Made by a program: the position numbers and the translations under genes. From the NCBI RefSeq assembly GCF_003058085.1, contig NZ_QBUD01000020.1:1-41707 (forward strand): 41,707 nt of DNA. Direction: 5' to 3'. This DNA is from Yoonia sediminilitoris (lineage in GTDB: Bacteria; Pseudomonadota; Alphaproteobacteria; Rhodobacterales; Rhodobacteraceae). The notes below the pieces were generated by a model that was not told where the DNA came from, ran no database searches, and saw only the letters and a program-made list of their open reading frames with translations. Below are positions 8,897 to 16,557 of this stretch, one piece after another (position 1 is the first letter of the stretch; the number at the start of each line of letters is the position of its first letter).

Positions 8897-9184
8897 ATGA
8901 CTGTGAACGCCAACCAAGCCAAACTCAGCCTCCTCCTGCCAGCACTCATCAATCCAGCAACCGCAGCAGCAATCGGCCTTGGTATCGTCGCGGTAGGATT
9001 TTTCAACCTGCTGGGGGATGATGACGAGGAAGATGCGCCAAAGCTGATCGCAGGACCGGACAAGGCAACGGTATGCGCGCCAAAACACTGTGGGGAAGAA
9101 CAGTGTTTGAATTACTGTGGGGCAAAGAAAAAGTTTGCCACAAAGACGATCCATGCATTCTCTACAATTCGTTGCGCTCGCTAA
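8897..9184 (+). CDS. Small hypothetical membrane peptide, 3' end made of repeat DNA
   Basis: Possible 95-residue protein starting MTVNANQAKLSLLLPALINP, with one hydrophobic span (about residues 12-40) and then an acidic patch GDDDEEDAP. I do not recognise it. Up to about residue 62 the composition is protein-like; after that the frame runs through the AAACACTGT repeat block (9081-9135) and becomes Cys/Lys-rich, as expected of non-coding DNA read by chance. The original gene was probably truncated or extended by repeat insertion. The ribosome site is weak (GGGATACGAAA before the ATG). It could equally be a gene remnant. Confidence 0.35.
   Translation: MTVNANQAKLSLLLPALINPATAAAIGLGIVAVGFFNLLGDDDEEDAPKLIAGPDKATVCAPKHCGEEQCLNYCGAKKKFATKTIHAFSTIRCAR
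9081..9135 (+). repeat. Partial copy of the CTGTG repeat family
   Basis: AAACACTGT at 9083-9091 and ACAGTGTTT at 9100-9108 form a perfect nine-pair inverted repeat around eight bases. The following TGAATTACTGTGGGGCAAA aligns with the left part of the larger copy at 10046-10100, with scattered differences. This third copy lacks the tRNA-like end. Confidence 0.6.
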
Positions 9185-9240
9185 TTTCAAATCCTGGCAA
9201 TATTATAATGATCCCGAAATCAGAAGTGCGAGGCATCAGT

Positions 9241-9675
9241 ATGAAGACAGATGAGATTCACACTGCGCATGGCCTAGTAGAAGTTACGTTCAACTCTGAT
9301 TTAGACGCAGTCTATCTACGTTGGATCAGCGAGTATGACGAAGGGACACGAGTGAGAGACGCTGTCCGGGCTGCCTTAGATTATGTCCGCGCCAATGATG
9401 TCAAACACTGGGTCGTCGATGTTTCGATGTCTTCTCATGCATTGTCTAACGAGGACTACGAATGGGTAAGCAGTGAGGATTTCAGAGCCTCAATCCGAAA
9501 CTCGCCTTTGCAGAAATTTGTGCTATTGCCGCCCCTGCCGGATTCAGGTCAAGATGATCGTTGGGTCAAAGACTGGGAACAAAATACTCTTGCCAACTTT
9601 GGCGACCGCGTGAAAGCCAAAGTCTGCGACGGGCTCAAAGACGCTCGTACATTCTTGCTACAGGAAAAGGAGTAG
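9241..9675 (+). CDS. Hypothetical protein, 144 residues
   Basis: The ATG at 9241 begins a soluble alpha/beta-looking protein, MKTDEIHTAHGLVEV onwards, with no signal peptide or membrane span. The frame is open further upstream to 9073, but that part runs through the repeat block and is not protein-like, so the later start is preferred. The pattern (a beta-strand start, then ALDYVRANDVKHWVVDVSM, then a Trp-rich acidic segment) resembles small STAS-like or SEC14-like single-domain proteins, but no diagnostic motif is visible and I do not assign a function. It ends 32 bases before the DUF1330 gene and may share its transcript. Confidence 0.6.
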   Translation: MKTDEIHTAHGLVEVTFNSDLDAVYLRWISEYDEGTRVRDAVRAALDYVRANDVKHWVVDVSMSSHALSNEDYEWVSSEDFRASIRNSPLQKFVLLPPLPDSGQDDRWVKDWEQNTLANFGDRVKAKVCDGLKDARTFLLQEKE

Positions 9676-9707
9676 CTCGGTCTTTTCACTTTCAAATGGA
9701 GAAAATC

Positions 9708-10001
9708 ATGAGCGTTTACGTTGTCGGCCAACTGAACATTCACACGCCTGATGACTACGAGGAGTATCTGGCTGGGTTCACGTCAATTTTTGAGCGCTAC
9801 AAAGGTGAATTGCTAGCAACATCTAAGCAGGAGACTGAAGTTCTGGAGGGGACTTGGGCAATGCCGCGCACGGTTTTGATGCGATTTCCGACCGCCGAAG
9901 CTGCTCGTTCCTGGTACAACGACCCTGATTACCAAAAGCTCGCTGAAATCCGTCGTCGGAACGCAGACACAAACTTGGTTATCGTGCATGGTATCGATTG
10001 A
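9708..10001 (+). CDS. DUF1330 family protein
   Basis: Small ferredoxin-fold-like protein of 97 residues, typical length for DUF1330. It starts MSVYVVGQLNIHTPDDYEEY and contains the family pattern of a conserved Tyr/Phe early on and a late WYNDPDYQKLAEIRRRNAD segment, which matches the usual W-x-x-S/D-P-E-Y-x-x-(L)-x-x-x-R box. The ATG at 9708 is preceded by GGAG at 9698-9701; the frame is open to 9561 but overlaps the upstream gene without a ribosome site. The biochemical role of the family is unknown. The repeat block begins about 45 bases after its stop. Confidence 0.8.
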   Translation: MSVYVVGQLNIHTPDDYEEYLAGFTSIFERYKGELLATSKQETEVLEGTWAMPRTVLMRFPTAEAARSWYNDPDYQKLAEIRRRNADTNLVIVHGID

Positions 10002-10045
10002 TCGGTTGCCGATGGCATAAAGCGTGTACAGACATGCTTTCTTCG

Positions 10046-10293
10046 ACCGTTGCAGCAAACACTTTGGGAAAGAACTGTGTTCAAGTTGTTGTGGGCAAAC
10101 ACTGTGCTGCATTTACTGTGTTCACACAGTAAATCACCCCACAAAACCTCCCACCAACACACGAAAAGCTGTGCGATGAGTGTGCAATGCAGGAACTGAA
10201 AACTGTGCGATGGCTATGCTATTGTCTATGTTGGTAAAAATGGTGCCCGGGGGTGGAAACGAACCAACGACACGAGGATTTTCAGTCCTGGGC
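10046..10293 (+). repeat. Left copy of dispersed repeat bracketing the amine module
   Basis: It has three parts. First, CTGTG-type palindromes, including TTTACTGTG and CACAGTAAA at 10112-10120 and 10125-10133 around TTCA. Second, a 70-base core at 10156-10225 that matches 27621-27690 at 64 of 70 positions without gaps, ending in GATGGCTATGCTATTGT. Third, a minus-strand tRNA-Phe remnant at 10241-10293. The second copy has the same orientation about 17.5 kb away. It may be an attachment-type direct repeat or a mobile repeat family derived from a tRNA locus. Confidence 0.75.
10241..10293 (-). pseudogene. tRNA-Phe (GAA) pseudogene lacking the D-arm
   Basis: Read on the minus strand: acceptor GCCCAGG, then directly the anticodon loop CTGAAAA (anticodon GAA) with a TCCTC 3' stem, a T-loop of TTCGTTT form, acceptor CCCGGGC, discriminator A and encoded CCA followed by T5. 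The two acceptor strands pair at six of seven positions. About 23 bases covering the D-arm and the 5' anticodon stem are missing, and the T-stem has a mismatch. It cannot fold as a normal tRNA and is judged a deleted gene copy. Confidence 0.7.
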
Positions 10294-10447
10294 TTTCTTG
10301 ATTTGCTCAATTTTGGTGACTCATCAGACTGATCCTAGTCCAAATATAAACCTATACCGCATCCTCGTGAAAATCTGGAAATATCTATAGCTGGACATGC
10401 GCGTGCTTCACACGACTTGAAAGTGCTTAAGAATAAAGGAAGCAACA

Positions 10448-11929
10448 ATGTCTGAACATGAAGGTATGACTCGGGCGGCGCCGTTGCAGGATCCCACGCT
10501 TCTTTAAGTCCGCGCCTATGTGAATGGTGAGTGGATCACTGGTACTGAGACATTTTACGTGACAAATCCAGCAACCGGGCAGGTCATTGCAAAGGTTGCT
10601 GATCTGGGCGTTTCTGACACATCTGCTGCGATTGATGCCGCTTATAAGGCTAAGCCAGAATGGGCCGCTTGGACAGGGAAAGAACGCGCGGCCGTCTTGC
10701 GCAAATGGTATGATCTGATGATCGCGCATGCCGATGATCTGGCAATGATCTTGACCATGGAAATGGGAAAACCTTGGGCCGAGGCCCGCGGTGAAGTCCT
10801 TTGTGGTGCGTCGTTCATTGAGTGGTTCGCCGAGGAAGCAAAGCGTATCTATGGTGATGTGATCCCGGGACACCAACGCGACAAACGGATCATTGTGCTC
10901 AAGCAACCAATTGGTGTGGTCGGGTCAATCACGCCTTGGAACTTCCCCAATGCTATGATCGCGCGAAAAGTTGCACCTGCCTTGGCTGTCGGCTGTACCT
11001 TTGTGGCGCGGCCTGCTGAGGTGACCCCGCTTTCGGCGTTGGCCATGGCCGTGTTGGCTGAACGTGCTGGAATACCTGCAGGCGTGTTTAACGTGATCCC
11101 TTCATCGGACAGTGCCGCAATCGGCAAAGAGCTTTGTGCAAATGAAAAGGTGGCCAAGATCACCTTTACGGGCTCGACGCGACTGGCCAAAATTCTGATG
11201 AGCCAATGTTCGGACTCCATAAAGAAAATGTCATTGGAGTTGGGCGGAAACGCCCCTTTTATTGTCTTCGATGATGCGGATATTGATGCTGCCGTCGCAG
11301 GTGCAATGATCGCAAAATACCGCAATAATGGGCAAACGTGCGTCTGTGCCAATCGGATATATGTGCAGACCGGTGTCTATGATGCCTTTGCGCAAAAACT
11401 GACGAACGAAGTTGCCGGGCTCAAGGTTGGGAACGGTTTTGCTGATGGCATTGCAACTGGTCCTTTGATCAACGCCGCCGCCGTAGCAAAAGTTGAAGAC
11501 CACACTGCCGATGCCGTCAGCAAGGGTGCGACAGTTGCCCTTGGCGGCAAGCAGGCAGAACTGGGCGCTGGCTTCTTTGAACCCACCGTGTAGACCGGAG
11601 TGACCCGCGACATGAAGGTCGCACGCGAAGAAACCTTTGGCCCTGTGGCCCCTTTGTTTAAATTTGAGGACGAAGCGGATGTTGTTGCTATGGCAAACGA
11701 CAGTGAGTTTGGACTGGCGTCGTATTTTTGCAGTCGTGACATGGCCCGTATCTGGCGGGTGGCTGAAGCGCTGGAATCCGGCATGGTCGTCATCAATACA
11801 GGCTTGATTTCCACTGAAGTGGCCCCTTTTGGTGGGGTCAAGCAATCTGGGCTTGGACGCGAAGGCTCAAAATACAGCACTGAAGACTATTTGGAAATCA
11901 AATATCTCTGCATGGGCGAAGTAGGTTAG
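10448..11929 (+). pseudogene. gabD: gabD-like succinate-semialdehyde dehydrogenase with two in-frame stops
   Basis: The 494-codon frame reads as an NAD(P)+ aldehyde dehydrogenase of the GabD group, which oxidises succinate semialdehyde to succinate at the end of GABA breakdown. ALDH landmarks are present: TPWNFPNAM, FTGSTRLAK, LELGGNAPFIVF and the catalytic-Cys motif NNGQTCVCANR, plus the C-terminal [13 protein letters not shown]. The ATG at 10448 has AAGGAAG before it. However, codon 20 is TAA (10505-10507) and codon 382 is TAG (11591-11593), where relatives usually have Leu; both lie in an otherwise intact single frame. A product starting at the GTG at 10520 would still lose the last 113 residues, needed for oligomerisation. 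Recent inactivation or stop readthrough are the options. Its 3' end overlaps the convergent BKACE gene by four bases. Confidence 0.85.
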
Positions 11930-12756
11930 GCACGCAGTCCCAATATCGCCCGCGCTTGCGCGGGCGTGGCGACTGGGCGGTCATATCGCGCGCAAATTTC
12001 TGCTGTGCGTGTCACCAAAGCTGCGTTGGAAGGGGCAAGCGTTTGCTTGTCCCATCGCACATTGTCCTCAAGCCCTGTACGCGTGTGACCGCCAGCGGCG
12101 ATGGCCCATTCACTGACCGCGACCTGACCTGCGCCAACACCTGCCGCACACCATTGTGCGTCGGGGGCCAAGCGGCGGACCGTTTTGACATAGTAGTCGA
12201 AGACATCGCGATCCACTGGCATTGCGTTCTTCACGCCCATGACAAACTGGACATATAGGTCTCCGTGAATGCGCCCGTCACGGTTCATCGCGGCGGCCTG
12301 ATGAATATGGGATAAATCGAAAGCTTCGATTTCTGGTTTGATCCCATATTTGCGCATTTCGGACGCGAGCCAATCAACCAGATCAGGCGGGTTCTCATAG
12401 ACGCGGGTAGGAAAGTTGTTCGACCCAACGCTGAGCGATGCCATATCAGGGCGCAATGGCAGCATGCCTCCGCGTTCTTCACCAGCGCCGGATCGCCCAC
12501 CTGTGGACAATTGAATGATCATGCCGGGGCAATACTTGGTCACGCCTTCCATCAATGCCGCGAACTTATCGGGATCAGAGGATGGTGTTTCATCATCATT
12601 GCGCACATGCGCATGGCAAATCGTAGCCCCAGCTTCAAACGCGGCATGGGTGGATTCGATCTGTTCATTGATTGTGACTGGAACCGCCGGATTGTCTTGC
12701 TTGCGCGGGACAGAGCCGGTGATTGCAACGCAGATAATACATGGGTTTGTCATCAT
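11926..12756 (-). CDS. Beta-keto acid cleavage enzyme (BKACE, DUF849)
   Basis: 276-residue TIM-barrel metalloenzyme of the BKACE/Kce family, which uses acetyl-CoA to split a beta-keto acid into acetoacetate and a CoA ester. The metal-binding HAHVR motif is present (His48 and His50), together with a GGRSG loop, [11 protein letters not shown] and a late [10 protein letters not shown] segment carrying the usual Glu ligand. Two ATGs are adjacent; the second (12753) may be the true start. It lies 6-9 bases after the aminotransferase gene and is the last gene of the operon. In that setting its substrate is probably the keto product of the aminotransferase, which is inference. Confidence 0.88.
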   Translation of the reverse strand: MMTNPCIICVAITGSVPRKQDNPAVPVTINEQIESTHAAFEAGATICHAHVRNDDETPSSDPDKFAALMEGVTKYCPGMIIQLSTGGRSGAGEERGGMLPLRPDMASLSVGSNNFPTRVYENPPDLVDWLASEMRKYGIKPEIEAFDLSHIHQAAAMNRDGRIHGDLYVQFVMGVKNAMPVDRDVFDYYVKTVRRLAPDAQWCAAGVGAGQVAVSEWAIAAGGHTRTGLEDNVRWDKQTLAPSNAALVTRTAEICARYDRPVATPAQARAILGLRA

Positions 12757-12762
12757 AAGACT

Positions 12763-14088
12763 TTAGTGTTGTAGCGCCTTGTCGATGGCGCCAGCCAGTT
12801 TTTGTACCAGTTCGTCAATTTGAGCGTCACTAATAATGAACGGCGGTGCCAAAAGTACGTGATCACCTGTTTGTCCGTCGATTGTACCGCTCATCGGATA
12901 GCAGATCATGCCTGCGTCAAATGCGGCTTGCTTGATCTTGGGAGCAATCTTGCGCGAAGGGTCGAAGGGGGCTTTCGTATCGCGATCCGCCACCAGTTCA
13001 ATGCCCTGAAACAGCCCGCGCCCCCGAATATCGCCCACGTTCGAATGTTGGCCGAACTGGGCATGAAGTGCCGCCATCAGCTTGTCACCTTGTGTTTTGA
13101 CGCGCGGGATAAGCTTGCGATCCAGCATAGCGTTCACGACAGCAACACCGGCGGCCGCGGCGGTGGGGTGCCCGAGGTAGGTGTGCCCATGCTGGAAAAA
13201 CCCTGACCCCTTCTCGATGGTCTCATAAATCTCGCGACTGCATAGCATTGCGCCGATTGGTTGGTATCCAGCGCCCAAACCTTTGGCGATACATAGAATA
13301 TCTGGCGCAACACCGTCTTGTTCACATGCAAAAAGGCTGCCAGTGCGGCCCATGCCGCACATGACTTCGTCCAGGATCAGCAGGATGCCGTATTGATCAC
13401 AGATTTCGCGGATGCGTTTAAAGTAGCCCGGGGCAGGGGCCAATGCACCTACAGTCGCCCCAACGACAGGTTCGGCGGCAAAGGCCATGACGTTTTCGGG
13501 GCCAACGCGGAGAAGCTCTTCTTCCAGCAGGTTTGCGGCCCGCAACCCATAGGCCTCGGGCGTTTCATCTTCGCGTTTGAGGCGATATTCATAACACGGA
13601 TCAATATGGCTCATGTCGATTAACAGTGGACCAAATTGCGCACGCCGCCATGCGTTTCCGCCGGCGGATAAGGCGCCCATTGTGTTCCCATGATAGCTTT
13701 GCTTTCGCGCGATAAGGCGGCCGCGCTTTGGTTCACCTTTTTCGACGAAATACTGGCGCGCTAACTTAAGCGCTGCCTCCATCGCCTCTGATCCTCCAGA
13801 GACAAGGTAGACGCGGTCCAAGTTCCCCGGTGCATGTTCAATAAGCAAGTCTGCGAGTGTTTCAGCAGGTTCTGATGTAAAGAAACCAGTATGAGCATAA
13901 GCCAGCTTGTCTAGTTGGGCTTTGACTGCGTTAATAATGGTTTGATCCCCATGCCCTAAACACGACACGGCTGCGCCGCCAGAAGCATCCAAATACTGTT
14001 TGTCGTGGTCATCATAGAGATAACATCCCTCACCACGTACCGCGACGGGTGGTAACTGTTTGGTATGGCGCGGAAATATATGTGACAT
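12763..14088 (-). CDS. Class III PLP aminotransferase (omega-amino acid type)
   Basis: 441-residue fold-type I aminotransferase of the class III group, which moves amino groups from terminal amines or beta/omega-amino acids to pyruvate or 2-oxoglutarate. Visible are the PLP phosphate site VSGGSEAMEAALKLAR, SYHGNT, the cofactor Asp240 in LILDEVMCGMGRTG, and the Schiff-base Lys269 in CIAKGLGAGYQPIGA. The ATG at 14088 (MSHIF) is used; the frame stays open 110 codons further but that part is out-of-frame sequence of the Ntn-hydrolase gene. Gaps of 10 bases upstream and 6 downstream put it firmly in the operon. It differs from the GabT encoded further along, so it probably acts on a different amine. 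Confidence 0.88.
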   Translation of the reverse strand: MSHIFPRHTKQLPPVAVRGEGCYLYDDHDKQYLDASGGAAVSCLGHGDQTIINAVKAQLDKLAYAHTGFFTSEPAETLADLLIEHAPGNLDRVYLVSGGSEAMEAALKLARQYFVEKGEPKRGRLIARKQSYHGNTMGALSAGGNAWRRAQFGPLLIDMSHIDPCYEYRLKREDETPEAYGLRAANLLEEELLRVGPENVMAFAAEPVVGATVGALAPAPGYFKRIREICDQYGILLILDEVMCGMGRTGSLFACEQDGVAPDILCIAKGLGAGYQPIGAMLCSREIYETIEKGSGFFQHGHTYLGHPTAAAAGVAVVNAMLDRKLIPRVKTQGDKLMAALHAQFGQHSNVGDIRGRGLFQGIELVADRDTKAPFDPSRKIAPKIKQAAFDAGMICYPMSGTIDGQTGDHVLLAPPFIISDAQIDELVQKLAGAIDKALQH

Positions 14089-14098
14089 CTGATGATCC

Positions 14099-15070
14099 TT
14101 ATGCAGCGCCGGGGATTTGCACTCGACGGCCGCCTTCTTGGAAATTATCCATATCGAGGTTCCATATCGTGCCGGGCCAGCGGACTTCCATTTGTTGGAG
14201 CCTTGGGCGGTAAACAGCGGTGTAAAGCGTGCCAAAGCCGGCATCGAAAGCGGTGGAGTAGAGCGGTGGGCGCAGGAACGCGCCGATGAATTTATCTTCT
14301 GGATCCCGGTGCAAGGTGAGCCGTTGCAGCAGGAACCTTTCGCGTTCCACCGTAGCGGTGAAACGTGCGTGACTGAGCCACTCGACGTTTTCTTGGTGGT
14401 TGGTCGCGACAGCCGCATGTGTGATAACCGCAGGCCGATCCGGTGCCATCATCGCAGTAAGGTAGCGGCGTTTGGCATCCAGCACGGTCACGTTGTAGCT
14501 CATGTGGGTCGGCACACGTGCGAGAACGACACCAGCCTCTTCAGCAGTTGTGCAGGTCTGCAGAACGTAGCGCAGGATGAGCGGAACACCGAATCCATCG
14601 CCGACAACGCGCCTGCCGCCAAACGTCAGCGAGATAGCAAGACCTGCGTCATTCATTCCGTCAACCAGGCCCCAAAGCCCGTCTGACGTTCCCATCACAC
14701 GACGCCCTTGCCAACGGGTGTGCAAGACAAGGCTGTCGAAGGCGTTCGCATTGTAGTCGTAGTTACGCACCATTACAGGCTCTTCACCCGGCCAAATGGC
14801 TTGACTACAACCAGAAAGATAAGGCGGCGGGCAATAGAAACTCAGGAAGCGCGAAGCCTGATCGCCGCCACCAGCCAATTCACAAAGCTCATCATAAAGT
14901 GGGACGATCTCTGGCATATGTTCTTTGAGCGCACGGCGGCTTTCCAGATAACTCGGCCGCGCCGCGTCGCCTTCTTTCAGCCACCAGCGTTTGTAATCCG
15001 GCCAATATTCCGCGAAAAGCCCGGTCCATTTTGGACCGGGCAAATCTTCGCTGAGGGCGCGCCAAAGCAT
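14099..15070 (-). CDS. C45-type Ntn-hydrolase (acyltransferase/amidase family)
   Basis: 323-residue member of the autoproteolytic acyl-CoA:6-aminopenicillanate acyltransferase-like (peptidase C45) family. The likely N-terminal nucleophile after self-cleavage is Cys88 in the GCSQ motif, followed by the family segments MVRNYDYN, GLVDGMNDAGLAISLTFGG and VTVLDAKRRY. Enzymes of this fold hydrolyse or exchange amide bonds. The start at 15070 follows AAGAGGAAAC, 13 bases after the ATP-grasp gene; the longer open frame upstream lies inside that gene. Beside an ATP-grasp ligase, an amidase of this kind suggests that an amide made earlier in the pathway is removed here. No signal peptide, so it acts in the cytoplasm. 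Confidence 0.82.
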   Translation of the reverse strand: MLWRALSEDLPGPKWTGLFAEYWPDYKRWWLKEGDAARPSYLESRRALKEHMPEIVPLYDELCELAGGGDQASRFLSFYCPPPYLSGCSQAIWPGEEPVMVRNYDYNANAFDSLVLHTRWQGRRVMGTSDGLWGLVDGMNDAGLAISLTFGGRRVVGDGFGVPLILRYVLQTCTTAEEAGVVLARVPTHMSYNVTVLDAKRRYLTAMMAPDRPAVITHAAVATNHQENVEWLSHARFTATVERERFLLQRLTLHRDPEDKFIGAFLRPPLYSTAFDAGFGTLYTAVYRPRLQQMEVRWPGTIWNLDMDNFQEGGRRVQIPGAA

Positions 15071-15083
15071 CGTTTGTTTCCTC

Positions 15084-16541
15084 TTACAGAATTTTGAACG
15101 CAGGTTCTGCGATGGCAGGGCCCGCATTGGCGACCGGTAAGGCTTTGCCGTCCACGGTTTGCTTGATGCCGTGGATCCACTTTTTCGCGCGCTCATTCAA
15201 CTGGAAGTTCTTGGTCATCGACCGGCCTCGTGTCACCAAGATGCCGATGTCGGCACCCTCATAGCGGTAGCTCCCAGGCTGCATGATCTGCAAGAAAAAG
15301 GCTTCGTTTTCGGATTCAACGGCACGTCGGTGATAGTCGAAACGGTCAAAGACAACGCGCCCATCTTCCAGCATTTTGTAGATGCCGGTTTCAGGGGCCG
15401 CAGTGCAGATATCGACGTTGTCTTCGGTGTGTTTGATCACCATTTGCGACCAACTGTCGATCATATCGGGGTTGGCCCAACGATCGTTTAGCTCTGTCGT
15501 ATCCAGATCAAACTTTTTCTTGGAAAATTCGAGCAGGTGAAACAGGAACAATGGTGCATCAGCATGCGCGAATGCAGCGTGGTTGGTCATGGAAGAGGCG
15601 CCCGTGATACGCGGGTTCAATTCACCCAACCAAAGATCACCGGTCTTCTTGTCGATTAGGAAATCCAGTTCAAAGTAGCCACGATAGCCTTCCTTACGCA
15701 GCTGCTCGCCGAATTTGAACGTCAGCTCGCGTGCCTTTTGACGAACCTTTGGCGGGAATGCCGTGGATAGGATCTCATTGCCGCACCAGCCGCCACGGTA
15801 GGGTGTCAGTTCTTTGAAACCGACGAGTTCCGTCATCAATGGCCCAACGATTGTGCCCTCCTTGGTCGCACATGCCTCGATCGCTGACCCCCGGCAATCG
15901 ATCCGCTTCATGATCTTTATCTCGCCTTCGCCGATGATCTCATGCTCATGGCGCCGGAAATCTGCTTCGGACTTGATAAAGAAAGTTGTGTGGCCACTGT
16001 CGCCAAAAGCGGACTGCAGCACCAGATCATGGCCGATACCGGCCTTTTCACAAGTCTTCTGCAAGTCTTCGTAAGACTTCACTTCGGCCAGTACGTTAGG
16101 CACGGAAGGAACGCCAGCCTTGTTACCAATGCGGACAGTTTCAATCTTGTTGTCCATACTCGTGCGCAGTTTTGCCTTTGGGAACCAAACTTCAGCGCCC
16201 AGTTCTTTGGACAGCCGTTCTGTTTCCTCATCAAACATCAAGAATACGAACTTTGGCTTGCCGCCGCGACGTTTAATAAAGTCGATGACTTCTTTGTGCT
16301 GCAGCAGATAGTTGTTAATGTCTTCGATGGATTGGAATTCTGCGTGCGGCTGTTCAGACGGGCAGAAGACGTTTGGGTGCTTGCCACCGTAGCAGTCAAT
16401 GTAGCAGATATATTTGAAATTCTTCACCCATTCATCAAGACCTAGCAAGTTGAAGTTGGTCGCCGAAATGAAATAGATCGGATCCTCGTTGCGGTGAAAG
16501 AAGCGGCGGATTTCCGAGATGTTCTTCAGCACTGTTGGCAT
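15084..16541 (-). CDS. ATP-grasp carboxylate-amine ligase-like enzyme
   Basis: 485-residue ATP-grasp protein. An ATP-binding segment GNKAGVPSVP lies at 139-148, a glycine-rich loop QSAFGDSGHTTF at about 176-187, and the metal-binding end GYFELDF (288-294) with LGELNPR (305-311). The last provides the Glu/Asn pair that holds Mg-ATP. Family members join a carboxylate, via an acyl-phosphate, to an amine. It is often labelled biotin carboxylase-like, but there is no biotinyl partner here. The ATG at 16541 has AAAGGAA upstream and lies 16 bases after the decarboxylase. The likely nucleophile is the amine made by that decarboxylase, which is inference. The roughly 170-residue C-terminal part after the grasp domain is not recognised. 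Confidence 0.82.
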   Translation of the reverse strand: MPTVLKNISEIRRFFHRNEDPIYFISATNFNLLGLDEWVKNFKYICYIDCYGGKHPNVFCPSEQPHAEFQSIEDINNYLLQHKEVIDFIKRRGGKPKFVFLMFDEETERLSKELGAEVWFPKAKLRTSMDNKIETVRIGNKAGVPSVPNVLAEVKSYEDLQKTCEKAGIGHDLVLQSAFGDSGHTTFFIKSEADFRRHEHEIIGEGEIKIMKRIDCRGSAIEACATKEGTIVGPLMTELVGFKELTPYRGGWCGNEILSTAFPPKVRQKARELTFKFGEQLRKEGYRGYFELDFLIDKKTGDLWLGELNPRITGASSMTNHAAFAHADAPLFLFHLLEFSKKKFDLDTTELNDRWANPDMIDSWSQMVIKHTEDNVDICTAAPETGIYKMLEDGRVVFDRFDYHRRAVESENEAFFLQIMQPGSYRYEGADIGILVTRGRSMTKNFQLNERAKKWIHGIKQTVDGKALPVANAGPAIAEPAFKIL

Positions 16542-16557
16542 TGTATTTTTCCTTTTC

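Noticed and set aside
10241..10293. Functional tRNA-Phe
   Set aside because: The D-arm and half of the anticodon stem are missing, so a normal cloverleaf cannot form.
12763..14418. 551-residue version of the class III aminotransferase
   Set aside because: The extra 110 residues overlap the Ntn-hydrolase gene in another frame and have low-quality composition; the family start MSHIF at 14088 fits the usual length.
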